A DNA stretch of 64,000 nt, taken from Senimuribacter sp049852125 (GTDB lineage Bacteria; Bacillota; Clostridia; Peptostreptococcales; Anaerovoracaceae). The position numbers were made by a program, and so were the translations under genes. The stretch's first letter is position 1; each line of letters begins with the position of its first letter. Positions 17,434 through 25,638 of the stretch are shown here, piece after piece. The notes under the pieces were generated by a model that saw only the letters and a list, made by a program, of their open reading frames with translations, was not told where the DNA came from and did not search any database. The DNA is taken from assembly GCF_049852125.1 (NCBI RefSeq), contig NZ_CP187532.1, positions 1,736,001 to 1,800,000 of the forward strand. The letters are read 5' to 3'.

Positions 17434-18733
17434 TCATATCTCCTTTCCCGGTCTTACGTTGCATTTTACAGATAAAAAAGCCATCATTTTCTCCCTCATC
17501 AGGAAACAGCTGCATCATCCTCTCCAACTGAAATTCTCTGTTACCTGATAAAAATTGCTTCACAACCTGTTCATTCTCAATTTTGTTAATGGTACACGTA
17601 CTATAAAGAAGGTATCCTCCCATCTTTACATATCGCGCCGCTTCCGAAAGAATCAAAAGCTGTTTTTCCGCCAGTTGGCGTCCCTGATCGCAAACAGCCT
17701 TATATTTTATTTCCGGTTTGCGTCTGATTACGCCAAGTCCGGAGCATGGCCCGTCCACCAGTACGCGGTCTGCGGTTTGATCAAGTTCGCGATGTGGCTT
17801 CATGCCGTCCTGCTCCTTTAGCTGTATGATAGATATCCCCAACCGTTCGCTTTCTTTTTCTACAAGCGCCAGTTTATGTGCATATATGTCAAAGGCCCTT
17901 ATTAGCCCCTTATTTTCCATAATTTCAGCCATGGCCAGAGATTTTCCTCCCGGCGCGGCACAGATGTCGTATACGGTCTCACCTGGCTGCGGCTGTAATA
18001 TCTCAGCCGCCAGAAGGGACGCTGTATCCTGCACAGAGAATAATCCGCTTGCATACTCCTCTGTCTCCAGCAATCCGCTGCCTCTGACAAACAGAAGCCT
18101 ACGGCTTTGCGCGCTCTCCCCGGCCTGAAACCCTTTGTCCAAAAGAGATCTTTTCAGGGCATCACGACTGGTACGCAACAGATTCACGCGGACAGAAAGC
18201 AACGGTCTTCGATTACCTGCGGCCAGTAACGCCTCTGTTTTTGTCACACCATACTGATTCATCCACAAGTTTACAATCCAAAGATCACAGGAATAGCGTA
18301 CTGATAGATAATCAACTGGATCACTACCGCGATCCGGCAAAGTCAATTTCTCCTTCTGTCTTCCATAGCCGCGAAGCACACCGTTAACAAAACCCTCTCT
18401 GCCCGGCGTCACTTTTCTTGCCAATCTGACGGTCTCGCTGACCGCTGCATAATCCGGCACAGAATCCATAAAAACCAATTGATACAGTCCCAGCCGCAGT
18501 AGCGCCTTTACAGGTTTTTTCACACCAGACAGCCCTCTTGGAATCAATTGTTTCAACAGATGATCCAAATATATTCTGTTTTCCAGTACGCCATAAACCA
18601 ATTCTCGTACCAGTGCAGGCGCGTCCGGATTTTGTTCCTGAATCTGCTTATTCAATTCTAAATTAGAATAGGACTGATTCTTTTCCATCTGCAGAAGTAC
18701 ACGGTATGCCGTATATCGATTACTGTCCGCCAT
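17417..18733 (-). CDS. rsmB: 16S rRNA (cytosine-967-C5) methyltransferase RsmB
   Basis: 438 residues. N-terminal NusB-like RNA-binding domain (about 1-140; YTAYRVLLQMEKNQSYSN, RELVYGVLENRIYLDH). C-terminal SAM methyltransferase of the NOL1/NOP2/sun family with CAAPGGKSLAMAE (about 258), VDGPCSGLGV (about 330) and YSTCTI (about 383), which carry the two catalytic cysteines. Starts one base from the stop of the zinc peptidase gene, so the two are coupled. Confidence 0.95.
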   Translation of the reverse strand: MADSNRYTAYRVLLQMEKNQSYSNLELNKQIQEQNPDAPALVRELVYGVLENRIYLDHLLKQLIPRGLSGVKKPVKALLRLGLYQLVFMDSVPDYAAVSETVRLARKVTPGREGFVNGVLRGYGRQKEKLTLPDRGSDPVDYLSVRYSCDLWIVNLWMNQYGVTKTEALLAAGNRRPLLSVRVNLLRTSRDALKRSLLDKGFQAGESAQSRRLLFVRGSGLLETEEYASGLFSVQDTASLLAAEILQPQPGETVYDICAAPGGKSLAMAEIMENKGLIRAFDIYAHKLALVEKESERLGISIIQLKEQDGMKPHRELDQTADRVLVDGPCSGLGVIRRKPEIKYKAVCDQGRQLAEKQLLILSEAARYVKMGGYLLYSTCTINKIENEQVVKQFLSGNREFQLERMMQLFPDEGENDGFFICKMQRKTGKGDMNGSRL

Positions 18734-19443
18734 CAGTCTCTCCTACCTCTAATCGCCAAAATTCTCAGTAAGTTGGCCACAGCTACCGCGAGAGCCGCCA
18801 CATAAGTCATAGCCGCCGCACGCAATACTTTCTTTGAGCCCCGCAGATCATCCTGCGCTACCAGACCCAATTCCTGCATCTGATCGATCGCTCTGTTGCT
18901 TGCATTAAATTCTACCGGAAGTGTAATCAAATGAAAAGCCACAATACAAACAAAAGCAATAACGCCTATATTAAAAAGCAGATTGCCCATATACCAGCTT
19001 TCGCTATTGCCTGTTCCCAGTAAAATAATTCCGATAAGAATCAGAGGCCAGGTCAGATGTGATACCAGATTCACAACCGGTACGATACCGTTGCGTACTT
19101 TCAGCGGCACATAACCTCCGGCATGTTGCAGCGCATGACCGGCTTCGTGACAAGCCACACTAACAGCGGCTATAGATCCAACGCCGTAAACATCCTGTGA
19201 TAGATTAAGCGTCCGGTTTCTCGGATTATAGTTATCAGTCAGGCTGCCCTTAATTTGCTGAATCTGCACATCGTAAAGTCCATTGGCGTCCAATACACGT
19301 CGCGCCGCCTGCGCGCCAGTAAGTCCTATCTGATTCCTGACCTTAGAGTACCGGCTAAAATTGCTTTTGACCGCCGCCTGCGCCCATAAAGCAAAAATCA
19401 TAGCCGGAATCAGAATGATAATACTCGTATCATAGTAAAACAA
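18733..19443 (-). CDS. Zinc metallopeptidase, YugP type (membrane)
   Basis: 236 residues. Matches the neutral zinc metallopeptidase family (PF04298): an N-terminal membrane segment, the HEAGHALQHA zinc motif near residue 100, and two or three further membrane segments. The start is a TTG preceded by GGGGG eight bases upstream; the nearby ATG is out of frame. The family is widespread in Firmicutes in this operon position; its substrate is not established. Located between fmt and rsmB. Confidence 0.9.
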   Translation of the reverse strand: MFYYDTSIIILIPAMIFALWAQAAVKSNFSRYSKVRNQIGLTGAQAARRVLDANGLYDVQIQQIKGSLTDNYNPRNRTLNLSQDVYGVGSIAAVSVACHEAGHALQHAGGYVPLKVRNGIVPVVNLVSHLTWPLILIGIILLGTGNSESWYMGNLLFNIGVIAFVCIVAFHLITLPVEFNASNRAIDQMQELGLVAQDDLRGSKKVLRAAAMTYVAALAVAVANLLRILAIRGRRD

Positions 19444-19482
19444 TTCTCATACCCCCTTTTTCAATTTATTTTTACCATAACC

Positions 19483-20412
19483 CTATTCCAAAATACAGTC
19501 TTCTTCTATATGATTTCCGCGCAGAAAATCTTTTACAGAAACTCTCTTTTTTCCCGGCATTTGAATCTGCAAAACTCTGAGAATTCCACTGCCGCAAGCA
19601 ATATCCACGCCTTCATCTGACACTGACAAAACTTTTCCCGGAACATCCTGTCCCTGACTTTCCAGAACCCTGGCTTGCCAGATTTTCATCGTTTTTCCCA
19701 TGTAGCTACAAAAGGCGCCGGGCCATGGATCAAAGGCTCGTATCTGGCGTTCGATCTCCTCTGCGCTCTTATTAAAATCAATTTTGCCATCTTGCTTCAT
19801 GATTCTCGGCGCATAGGTAGCTTCTTCTTCATCCTGTGAAGCTGCCGCCAACTGTCTAGCTTTAATCCATGGTAAAACTTCTGCCAAAAGCTCCCCTCCC
19901 AGAATTGCCAGCTTATCGTGAAGCTGCTCATAGTTCATTTGCCCAATAGGAGTAATAGCTTTCGCCAACATATCGCCAGTATCCAGTCCTTCGTTCATCT
20001 GCATAATGGTAATGCCCGTTTCCGTCTCTCCATCCAAAATAGCTCTCTGAATCGGCGCCGCCCCACGAAGCTTCGGAAGCAAAGATGCGTGAACGTTAAT
20101 GCATCCCAGCGGAGGCAGTTCCAGCAGCGTCTTCGGAATGATCTGTCCATACGCAGCCACAATAATAATGTCCGGTCCATATGCCTTTATCGTTTCCAGA
20201 GTTTCCGGACTGTTTTTGATTCTTTCAGGCTGGAGCACGGGTATATCATGTGCGATTGCCAGTTCCTTCACCGGCGTAAGCTGCACCTTTTTCCCTCGAT
20301 CTCTGGCCTTATCCGGCTGCGTTACCACCAAGCCCACCTGATGTCCCGCTTCAATCACAGACTGTAATGATACGGCGGCAAAATCCGGCGTTCCCATAAA
20401 TACGATTTTCAT
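19483..20412 (-). CDS. fmt: Methionyl-tRNA formyltransferase
   Basis: 309 residues. Adds a formyl group from 10-formyl-THF to initiator Met-tRNA. Motifs: MKIVFMGTPDFA, then INVHASLLPKLRGAAPIQRAI (about 105-125) with the catalytic Asn/His, and GITIMQMNEGLDTGDML with the catalytic Asp. The C-terminal OB-like domain begins near residue 205. Overlaps def by four bases (ATGA), the classic def-fmt coupling. Confidence 0.96.
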   Translation of the reverse strand: MKIVFMGTPDFAAVSLQSVIEAGHQVGLVVTQPDKARDRGKKVQLTPVKELAIAHDIPVLQPERIKNSPETLETIKAYGPDIIIVAAYGQIIPKTLLELPPLGCINVHASLLPKLRGAAPIQRAILDGETETGITIMQMNEGLDTGDMLAKAITPIGQMNYEQLHDKLAILGGELLAEVLPWIKARQLAAASQDEEEATYAPRIMKQDGKIDFNKSAEEIERQIRAFDPWPGAFCSYMGKTMKIWQARVLESQGQDVPGKVLSVSDEGVDIACGSGILRVLQIQMPGKKRVSVKDFLRGNHIEEDCILE

Positions 20413-20897
20413 GCTTCTTCACCTTCTGCTCCCGTTTCAGCATCAGCATCTCTCACATTGGTGGCCTTATCTATATACAGAATGCCGTCTAAATGATCAT
20501 ATTCATGACACATAACCCTTGCATCCCAATCTTCAAAATCATAGACGTGTTCTACTCCTTCAAGGTCCAATGCTTTGATCTTAATTCTCTGAGGCCGTTC
20601 TACAGTACCGCAAAGCCCCGGTACGCTAAGACATCCCTCATCGCCCACTTGACTTCCTTCCTGCTCCAACATCACCGGATTTATCATATAATATACTCTG
20701 CCCGGCTCCGGTTCTGCAATGAACATACGGCGCATAACGCCCACCTGCGGCCCCGCAATCCCGCAGCCGTACTGCTCGCGCATCGTCTCCAGCATATCCT
20801 CCATGGTAACTCGAATCCGGTCAGTCACCTCTGAAATCTCTCTGCATTTTTTTCTCAATATATCATCGCCCTCCAGGACGACATTTCTTATTGCCAT
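20409..20897 (-). CDS. def: Peptide deformylase
   Basis: 162 residues. Removes the N-formyl group from nascent proteins. All three motifs are present: GCGIAGPQVG (canonical GxGLAAxQxG, about 44-53), EGCLS with the metal-binding Cys (about 87-91) and HEYDH (about 130-134). Type 1 bacterial enzyme with an acidic tail. Lies 15 bp after priA, with AGGAGACAGG before the ATG. Confidence 0.96.
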   Translation of the reverse strand: MAIRNVVLEGDDILRKKCREISEVTDRIRVTMEDMLETMREQYGCGIAGPQVGVMRRMFIAEPEPGRVYYMINPVMLEQEGSQVGDEGCLSVPGLCGTVERPQRIKIKALDLEGVEHVYDFEDWDARVMCHEYDHLDGILYIDKATNVRDADAETGAEGEEA

Positions 20898-20912
20898 TTT
20901 CCTGTCTCCTCT

Positions 20913-22922
20913 CTAAAATGTACTGTACGGATTAACGTCGATGGTCATGGCGCATTCAATTCTATCCGCAACCAGCTTATCTCCAAATCGTCTAATATAA
21001 TAGATATACTTGTTTCTCAATCCTTTCGGACATTTTATCAATATATAATAGCGAAAGCTATCCTTCCCTTTGAAATGATATGATAGTTTCGGTGAAAAAA
21101 TATTTTCTTTATCAGCCTGCAGACGAAGCGCTGTCAAATGCTCTCTGCACGCTTCTGCCGCCGCCAGAGCTTCTGCTTCCCTACCGCTGGTAAACTCCAC
21201 CAAAATCAAATCTGTAAAAGGAGGATAGTTCATGAATTCTCTAACCTGAATCTCCATATCGAAAAATCCCTGATAATCGTGGCTTGCTGCCATAGTTAGA
21301 GCAAAATTATCCGGTGTATAGGACTGAACAATAACTCGTCCTTCCAGATCTCCCCTTCCTGCTCGTCCCGCTACCTGGGTCACAAGCTGAAAGGTTCGCT
21401 CTGTGGCCCGATAATCCGGGATATGCAGGCTTACGTCAGCCGCCACTACGCCAACCAATCCCACATTTTTAAAATCCAGTCCTTTCGCTACCAACTGTGT
21501 TCCGATGAGAATATCTGTCTTTCCCCTTGAAAAACTGCCGATAATCCTAGATATTTCTCTTGCGTTTTTAGCGGTATCCAGATCGAGTCTCTCCACAGTT
21601 CTATCAGGAAACATATTTCTGGTAAACTCCTCTACCTTTTCTGTTCCTGCGCCAAAATACCGGATATACCGACTTCCGCATTTCGGACACTCATCTGGAA
21701 TAGCAAATCGCTTGCCGCAATAATGGCAAACTCCTGCATTCTCCGCCTTGTGATAGGTCAGTGAAATGCCGCACTCTGGACACTGCATGACCTCGCCGCA
21801 TTCCCGACAGGAAACAAACGTGGAGTAACCTCTCCGGTTAAGAAATAAAATAACCTGTCTACCCTCATCGAGATTTTCCTGCATCAAAGTATACAGACGT
21901 TCACTGAAAACCGTCCGGTTTCCGGACATCAGCTCCTGCCGCATATCGATCAGCTCTACAGTAGGCAGCGCTGCTGCGTTATAACGGTTCTTCATTTCAA
22001 GAAGATGATAAATTCCTTCTTTTGCCCTCTGATAAGATACAACTGATGGCGTCGCGCTGCCGAGAAGCAAAACGCCGTCATAGTACATCAACCGTTTAAA
22101 AGCAATATCTACCGTCTCATATTTGGGCGTCTGATCTGATTTATAAGTGGCCTCATGTTCTTCATCCATGATAATCATGCCAATATTCTGTGCTGGAGCG
22201 AAAACCGCCATTCTGGCTCCTATGATAATCCGCGCCTGACCGCGCCGTATCCGCATCCACTCGTCAAAACGTTCCCGTTTCGTCAATTTACTGTGAAGTA
22301 TTGCAATATTCTCTTTACCAAAACGACTGATAAAGCGCTCCATAACCTGTTTTGTCAAGGCAATCTCCGGCACCAGCATAATGGCTGACCGGCCCTTTGT
22401 CAAAACCCTGGCAATAGCCTGCATATATACTTCTGTCTTGCCACTGCCTGTTACGCCGTGAAGAAGAAAATTTTCCTGACGGCCTTCCTCCACAGCGTCA
22501 TTGATCTGACGAAGAACCCGCTCCTGCTCTGTTGTCAATGCCTCTATTCGCTGCATTTCGCCAGCAACATCCTTATAAGGTTCTTTTTCTTTTCCGGCTT
22601 TCGCGATTTTGCCACTAGGTATGAAGCATCTGACTGCATCCAAATACTTGATTCCATATCTCTGTCTCATCCAAATACAGGTTTCTGTCATCTCATCAGT
22701 CAGAGATATATCTGCGTCAACAGAGACCACATTCTTGATCTTAGATAAATTGCAATCCGGCGTGACATCTATTTCAAAAACATAACCGGTTTTCAATTTA
22801 TTTCCTCGGTTGAAGGGAATCTGAACCAGATTTCCCCGGCTCAGATTCATTTCGGTTCCATAGGTATAGTATGTGTCCGTATGCCTGCTGTTATGATCGA
22901 TAACTACATTTACATATTTCAT
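20913..22922 (-). CDS. priA: Primosomal replication restart helicase PriA (short form)
   Basis: 669 residues. N-terminal 3' DNA-end-binding domain (about 1-100), then a helicase core with GVTGSGKTEVY (about 155), DEEH, GSATPS and the C-terminal QVAGRAGRG motif. The zinc-binding insert has eight cysteines in four CxxC pairs (about 375-415). PriA is commonly 730-800 residues; here only about 30 residues separate the 3'BD from the helicase, so the winged-helix domain appears missing. Begins three bases after the asnA stop without a clear ribosome binding site, suggesting coupling. Confidence 0.94.
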   Translation of the reverse strand: MKYVNVVIDHNSRHTDTYYTYGTEMNLSRGNLVQIPFNRGNKLKTGYVFEIDVTPDCNLSKIKNVVSVDADISLTDEMTETCIWMRQRYGIKYLDAVRCFIPSGKIAKAGKEKEPYKDVAGEMQRIEALTTEQERVLRQINDAVEEGRQENFLLHGVTGSGKTEVYMQAIARVLTKGRSAIMLVPEIALTKQVMERFISRFGKENIAILHSKLTKRERFDEWMRIRRGQARIIIGARMAVFAPAQNIGMIIMDEEHEATYKSDQTPKYETVDIAFKRLMYYDGVLLLGSATPSVVSYQRAKEGIYHLLEMKNRYNAAALPTVELIDMRQELMSGNRTVFSERLYTLMQENLDEGRQVILFLNRRGYSTFVSCRECGEVMQCPECGISLTYHKAENAGVCHYCGKRFAIPDECPKCGSRYIRYFGAGTEKVEEFTRNMFPDRTVERLDLDTAKNAREISRIIGSFSRGKTDILIGTQLVAKGLDFKNVGLVGVVAADVSLHIPDYRATERTFQLVTQVAGRAGRGDLEGRVIVQSYTPDNFALTMAASHDYQGFFDMEIQVREFMNYPPFTDLILVEFTSGREAEALAAAEACREHLTALRLQADKENIFSPKLSYHFKGKDSFRYYILIKCPKGLRNKYIYYIRRFGDKLVADRIECAMTIDVNPYSTF

Positions 22923-22924
22923 GT

Positions 22925-23935
22925 TTACAGCAGGAAAATATTAGCCTTTCTGCAGGCTTCAACCATATCATCAGGCCATACAGAAGCCTGTACTTCTCCA
23001 ATATGAGCCTTTCTCAGGAAAAACATACACAACCGGCTCTGTCCAATACCGCCGCCAACAGAATATGGAAGCTCATCATTTAGGATTGCCTGATGAAAAG
23101 CATGCGCCCTTCTGTCATCAGCGCCTTCCATTGTTAGCTGTCTATCCATGGCTTCCGCATCTACACGAATACCCATGGACGAAATTTCAAAGGCTCTGTC
23201 TAGAATATCGTTCCATAAGATTATATCACCGTTCAATTCCCAGTCATCATAATCCGGAGAACGTCCGTCATGTTTTTCACCGGATTTTAACGGTCCGCCG
23301 ATCTTTTCGATAAATACCGCTCCATGGGCCTTACAGATCAAATCTTCTCTTTCCTTCGGCGTCTTGTTCGGATACAAATCCTCCAACTCCTGCGTCGTAA
23401 TAAAATAAATCTCATTAGGTAATTCAGTCTGCAGATCCCTATAGATCCTGTTCACATAATCTCCAAGGTTCTTTAACGCGTTATAAATGGTCACCACTGT
23501 CTCGTGAAGATATTCAGTGCATCTTTGTTCCTTGGTAACAACCTTTTCCCAGTCCCATTGATCCACATATACGGAATGCAGGTTATCCATCTCCTCGTCC
23601 CGTCTGATGGCATTCATATCTGTGTAAATACCGTGTCCTGGTTTGATTCCATATTTTCCCAAAGCCATTCTCTTCCATTTTGCCAGGGACTGTACAACCT
23701 CAACCTCTTTCTCATCCATATCCTTTAAAGTAAAGGATACTCTTCTTTCCACACCGTTCAGATTATCATTCAGTCCGGTTTCCGGCACAACGAACAACGG
23801 CGCAGACACTCTGCGCAGGTTTAAGCCGTAAGCAAGCTCCTGCTGAAAGTAATCTTTAATTTTTTTGATTGCCCTCTGGGTTTCCAAAGGACTGATAACC
23901 GGTGAATAATCTTTAGGTGTAATTAACTGACTCAT
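22925..23935 (-). CDS. asnA: Aspartate-ammonia ligase (asparagine synthetase A)
   Basis: 336 residues, standard AsnA length. Makes asparagine from aspartate, ammonia and ATP with a class II aminoacyl-tRNA synthetase-like fold. Seen: RRVSAPLFV (about 42), VERRVSFTLKD, HSVYVDQWDWE (about 119-129), and C-terminal GGGIGQSRLCMFFL (about 297-310) with the class II motif 3 arginine. Preceded by AAGGAGA. It is co-directional with queH upstream and priA downstream. Confidence 0.96.
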   Translation of the reverse strand: MSQLITPKDYSPVISPLETQRAIKKIKDYFQQELAYGLNLRRVSAPLFVVPETGLNDNLNGVERRVSFTLKDMDEKEVEVVQSLAKWKRMALGKYGIKPGHGIYTDMNAIRRDEEMDNLHSVYVDQWDWEKVVTKEQRCTEYLHETVVTIYNALKNLGDYVNRIYRDLQTELPNEIYFITTQELEDLYPNKTPKEREDLICKAHGAVFIEKIGGPLKSGEKHDGRSPDYDDWELNGDIILWNDILDRAFEISSMGIRVDAEAMDRQLTMEGADDRRAHAFHQAILNDELPYSVGGGIGQSRLCMFFLRKAHIGEVQASVWPDDMVEACRKANIFLL

Positions 23936-23956
23936 ATAAAATCTCCTTACTCTATA

Positions 23957-24610
23957 TTATCTCTTTGAGTACTCACAGCCGCAATAGTTTTGCCTGTAAA
24001 GGCCATACTCTTTAGACAACTGGATACTTCTCTGGAATCCCGCTTTTTTCTTAAAATCAATATCCAGAAACTGGATACCATATTTATCAGCCAATTCCTT
24101 TCCGATAGCCGAAATCAGCGGGTAATTCTTATGGGGACTGACGGTCAGCGTTGTAGTAAACAGACCGAAGCTTTTGGCTCTTGCCTGCTTGGCTGTCTTC
24201 TCTAAACGCTGTCGAAAGCAAATGGTACATCGAGCTCCGCCTTCAGGTTCATTACTATAGCCGGACACTGCTTCCAGATAGCGTTCCGGCTCATAATCCC
24301 CCTCTATAAAATGCAATCTGCCAAGGCCTGCATGCCGTTGATTGAACTGCTCGATAAAGAGAATCTGACTGGCTTTTCTCTTTTCATATTCCTCCAGATC
24401 GGTAATGCAGGGATTATAAAAAAATACGGTCAAATCGTAATCAGGCCACAGTCGTTCAATTACCGCAGTGCTGCATGGACCACAGCAGCTGTGAAGCAGA
24501 AGCGCGGGTTTCATCACTTCTTTTCCCGCTGATGCCAGATCCGCAAAGGTAAGATTATCGCACATTTGACAGCGCTGTGCCTCCAGGGGTTGAACAGACC
24601 TTTTTCCCAT
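23957..24610 (-). CDS. queH: Epoxyqueuosine reductase QueH
   Basis: 217 residues. The QueH (formerly DUF208) family performs the last step of queuosine biosynthesis without cobalamin. Cysteine motifs for the Fe-S cluster are present: HSCCGPCS (about 41-48), CTICFRQRL (about 132-140) and NYCGCEYS at the extreme C-terminus. Starts behind AAGGAGG. A tRNA-Tyr(GTA) and tRNA-Asp(GTC), both queuosine substrates, lie in the tRNA cluster a few kb away. The rest of the pathway is not in the window. Confidence 0.92.
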   Translation of the reverse strand: MGKRSVQPLEAQRCQMCDNLTFADLASAGKEVMKPALLLHSCCGPCSTAVIERLWPDYDLTVFFYNPCITDLEEYEKRKASQILFIEQFNQRHAGLGRLHFIEGDYEPERYLEAVSGYSNEPEGGARCTICFRQRLEKTAKQARAKSFGLFTTTLTVSPHKNYPLISAIGKELADKYGIQFLDIDFKKKAGFQRSIQLSKEYGLYRQNYCGCEYSKR

Positions 24611-24639
24611 ATTTTCTTCCTCCTTTTTGCAAATTTTTC

Positions 24640-24668
24640 TTCACAATTTTAATACTTTATTATATCAT
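24640..24668 (+). promoter_or_regulatory. Possible promoter of the radical SAM gene (divergent region)
   Basis: -35 TTCACA, 17-bp spacer, -10 TATCAT, ending 30 bp before the gene. A perfect minus-strand TATAAT (24659-24664) overlaps it and could serve queH, but its -35 is poor. Confidence 0.4.
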
Positions 24669-24697
24669 AGAATACAGCTAAATGAAAGGGGTTAACC

Positions 24698-25585
24698 ATG
24701 AATCCGTATATAAATTCTATCAGCGATTATCTAAAAAACACATTTGGTCAAAAAACGATAAAGCTGTCTATTGACGGCGGTTTTACCTGCCCAAACCGGG
24801 ATGGCACAAAGGGGACAGGCGGATGCATTTTCTGTTCTGCGGACGGAAGCGGCGACTTTGCCTCTACGATTGAAGATCAAATTCATCTGCTGTCCGAAAA
24901 ATGGCCTGACGCCAAATATCTCGCTTATTTTCAAAATCATACTAACACTTATGCTCCCGTTGAAGAACTTCGAACAAAATACCAGGCCGCTCTCCGTCAT
25001 CCGCTTATCAGCGGCATCGCGATTGCCACACGTCCTGATTGTCTGGGTAACGACGTATTAGATTTGCTTGCAGAAATTAATCGAGATCATTTTTTATGGG
25101 TAGAGCTGGGCTTACAATCTATTCATAAAAAAACCGCTGATTTTATTAACCGGGGCTACGATCTGGAAGTTTTCGATCAGGCTGTCAAATCACTGACAGA
25201 TCGTGGTATTCGCATTGTCGTGCATTTAATTCTGGGGCTGCCGGGAGAAAGCCGGCAGGATATGATCGATTCCGTAAAATATGTCTGCCAAAGCGGCGCC
25301 TGGGGAATCAAGCTTCATCTCCTTAACGTAGTGAAAGGCTCACGCATGGAAATTGACTACAGCAACTATAATTCCTTTGACTCTCTGGAAAGCTATGTGA
25401 ATTTCGTCTGCGATCTGATTGAAATCATCCCTCCCGAAATCGTTATTCATCGCATGACCGGAGACGCGCCAAGAAAAATCCTGATTACGCCCTGGTGGAG
25501 TTATAAAAAACGTACAATACTGAACGGTATTTACGCAGAGCTTCGGCGACGCGGCAGTTTCCAGGGCTGCAAGACCACGATTTAG
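24698..25585 (+). CDS. Radical SAM protein, TIGR01212/YtqA family
   Basis: 295 residues. The cluster-binding cysteines are C-x(14)-CxxC (FTCPNRDG...GGCIFC, about residues 29-47), a spacing typical of this family. It continues with TRPDCL, LGLQSIHKKTADFINRG and HLILGLPGE, the usual radical SAM barrel strands. The family has been linked to tRNA or sulfur chemistry, but its reaction is not established here. Has AAAGGGG before the ATG. Single gene, divergent from queH, with its own terminator. Confidence 0.9.
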   Translation: MNPYINSISDYLKNTFGQKTIKLSIDGGFTCPNRDGTKGTGGCIFCSADGSGDFASTIEDQIHLLSEKWPDAKYLAYFQNHTNTYAPVEELRTKYQAALRHPLISGIAIATRPDCLGNDVLDLLAEINRDHFLWVELGLQSIHKKTADFINRGYDLEVFDQAVKSLTDRGIRIVVHLILGLPGESRQDMIDSVKYVCQSGAWGIKLHLLNVVKGSRMEIDYSNYNSFDSLESYVNFVCDLIEIIPPEIVIHRMTGDAPRKILITPWWSYKKRTILNGIYAELRRRGSFQGCKTTI

Positions 25586-25600
25586 CCATATATATACACA

Positions 25601-25636
25601 GCGGCAGGTTAACAAAACCTGCCGCCGCATTTTTTC
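25601..25636 (+). terminator. Terminator of the radical SAM gene
   Basis: 10-bp stem GCGGCAGGTT / AACCTGCCGC with a 5-nt loop, then CGCATTTTTTC. Converges on the surface-protein gene, whose stop is at 25639. Confidence 0.9.
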
Positions 25637-25638
25637 TA

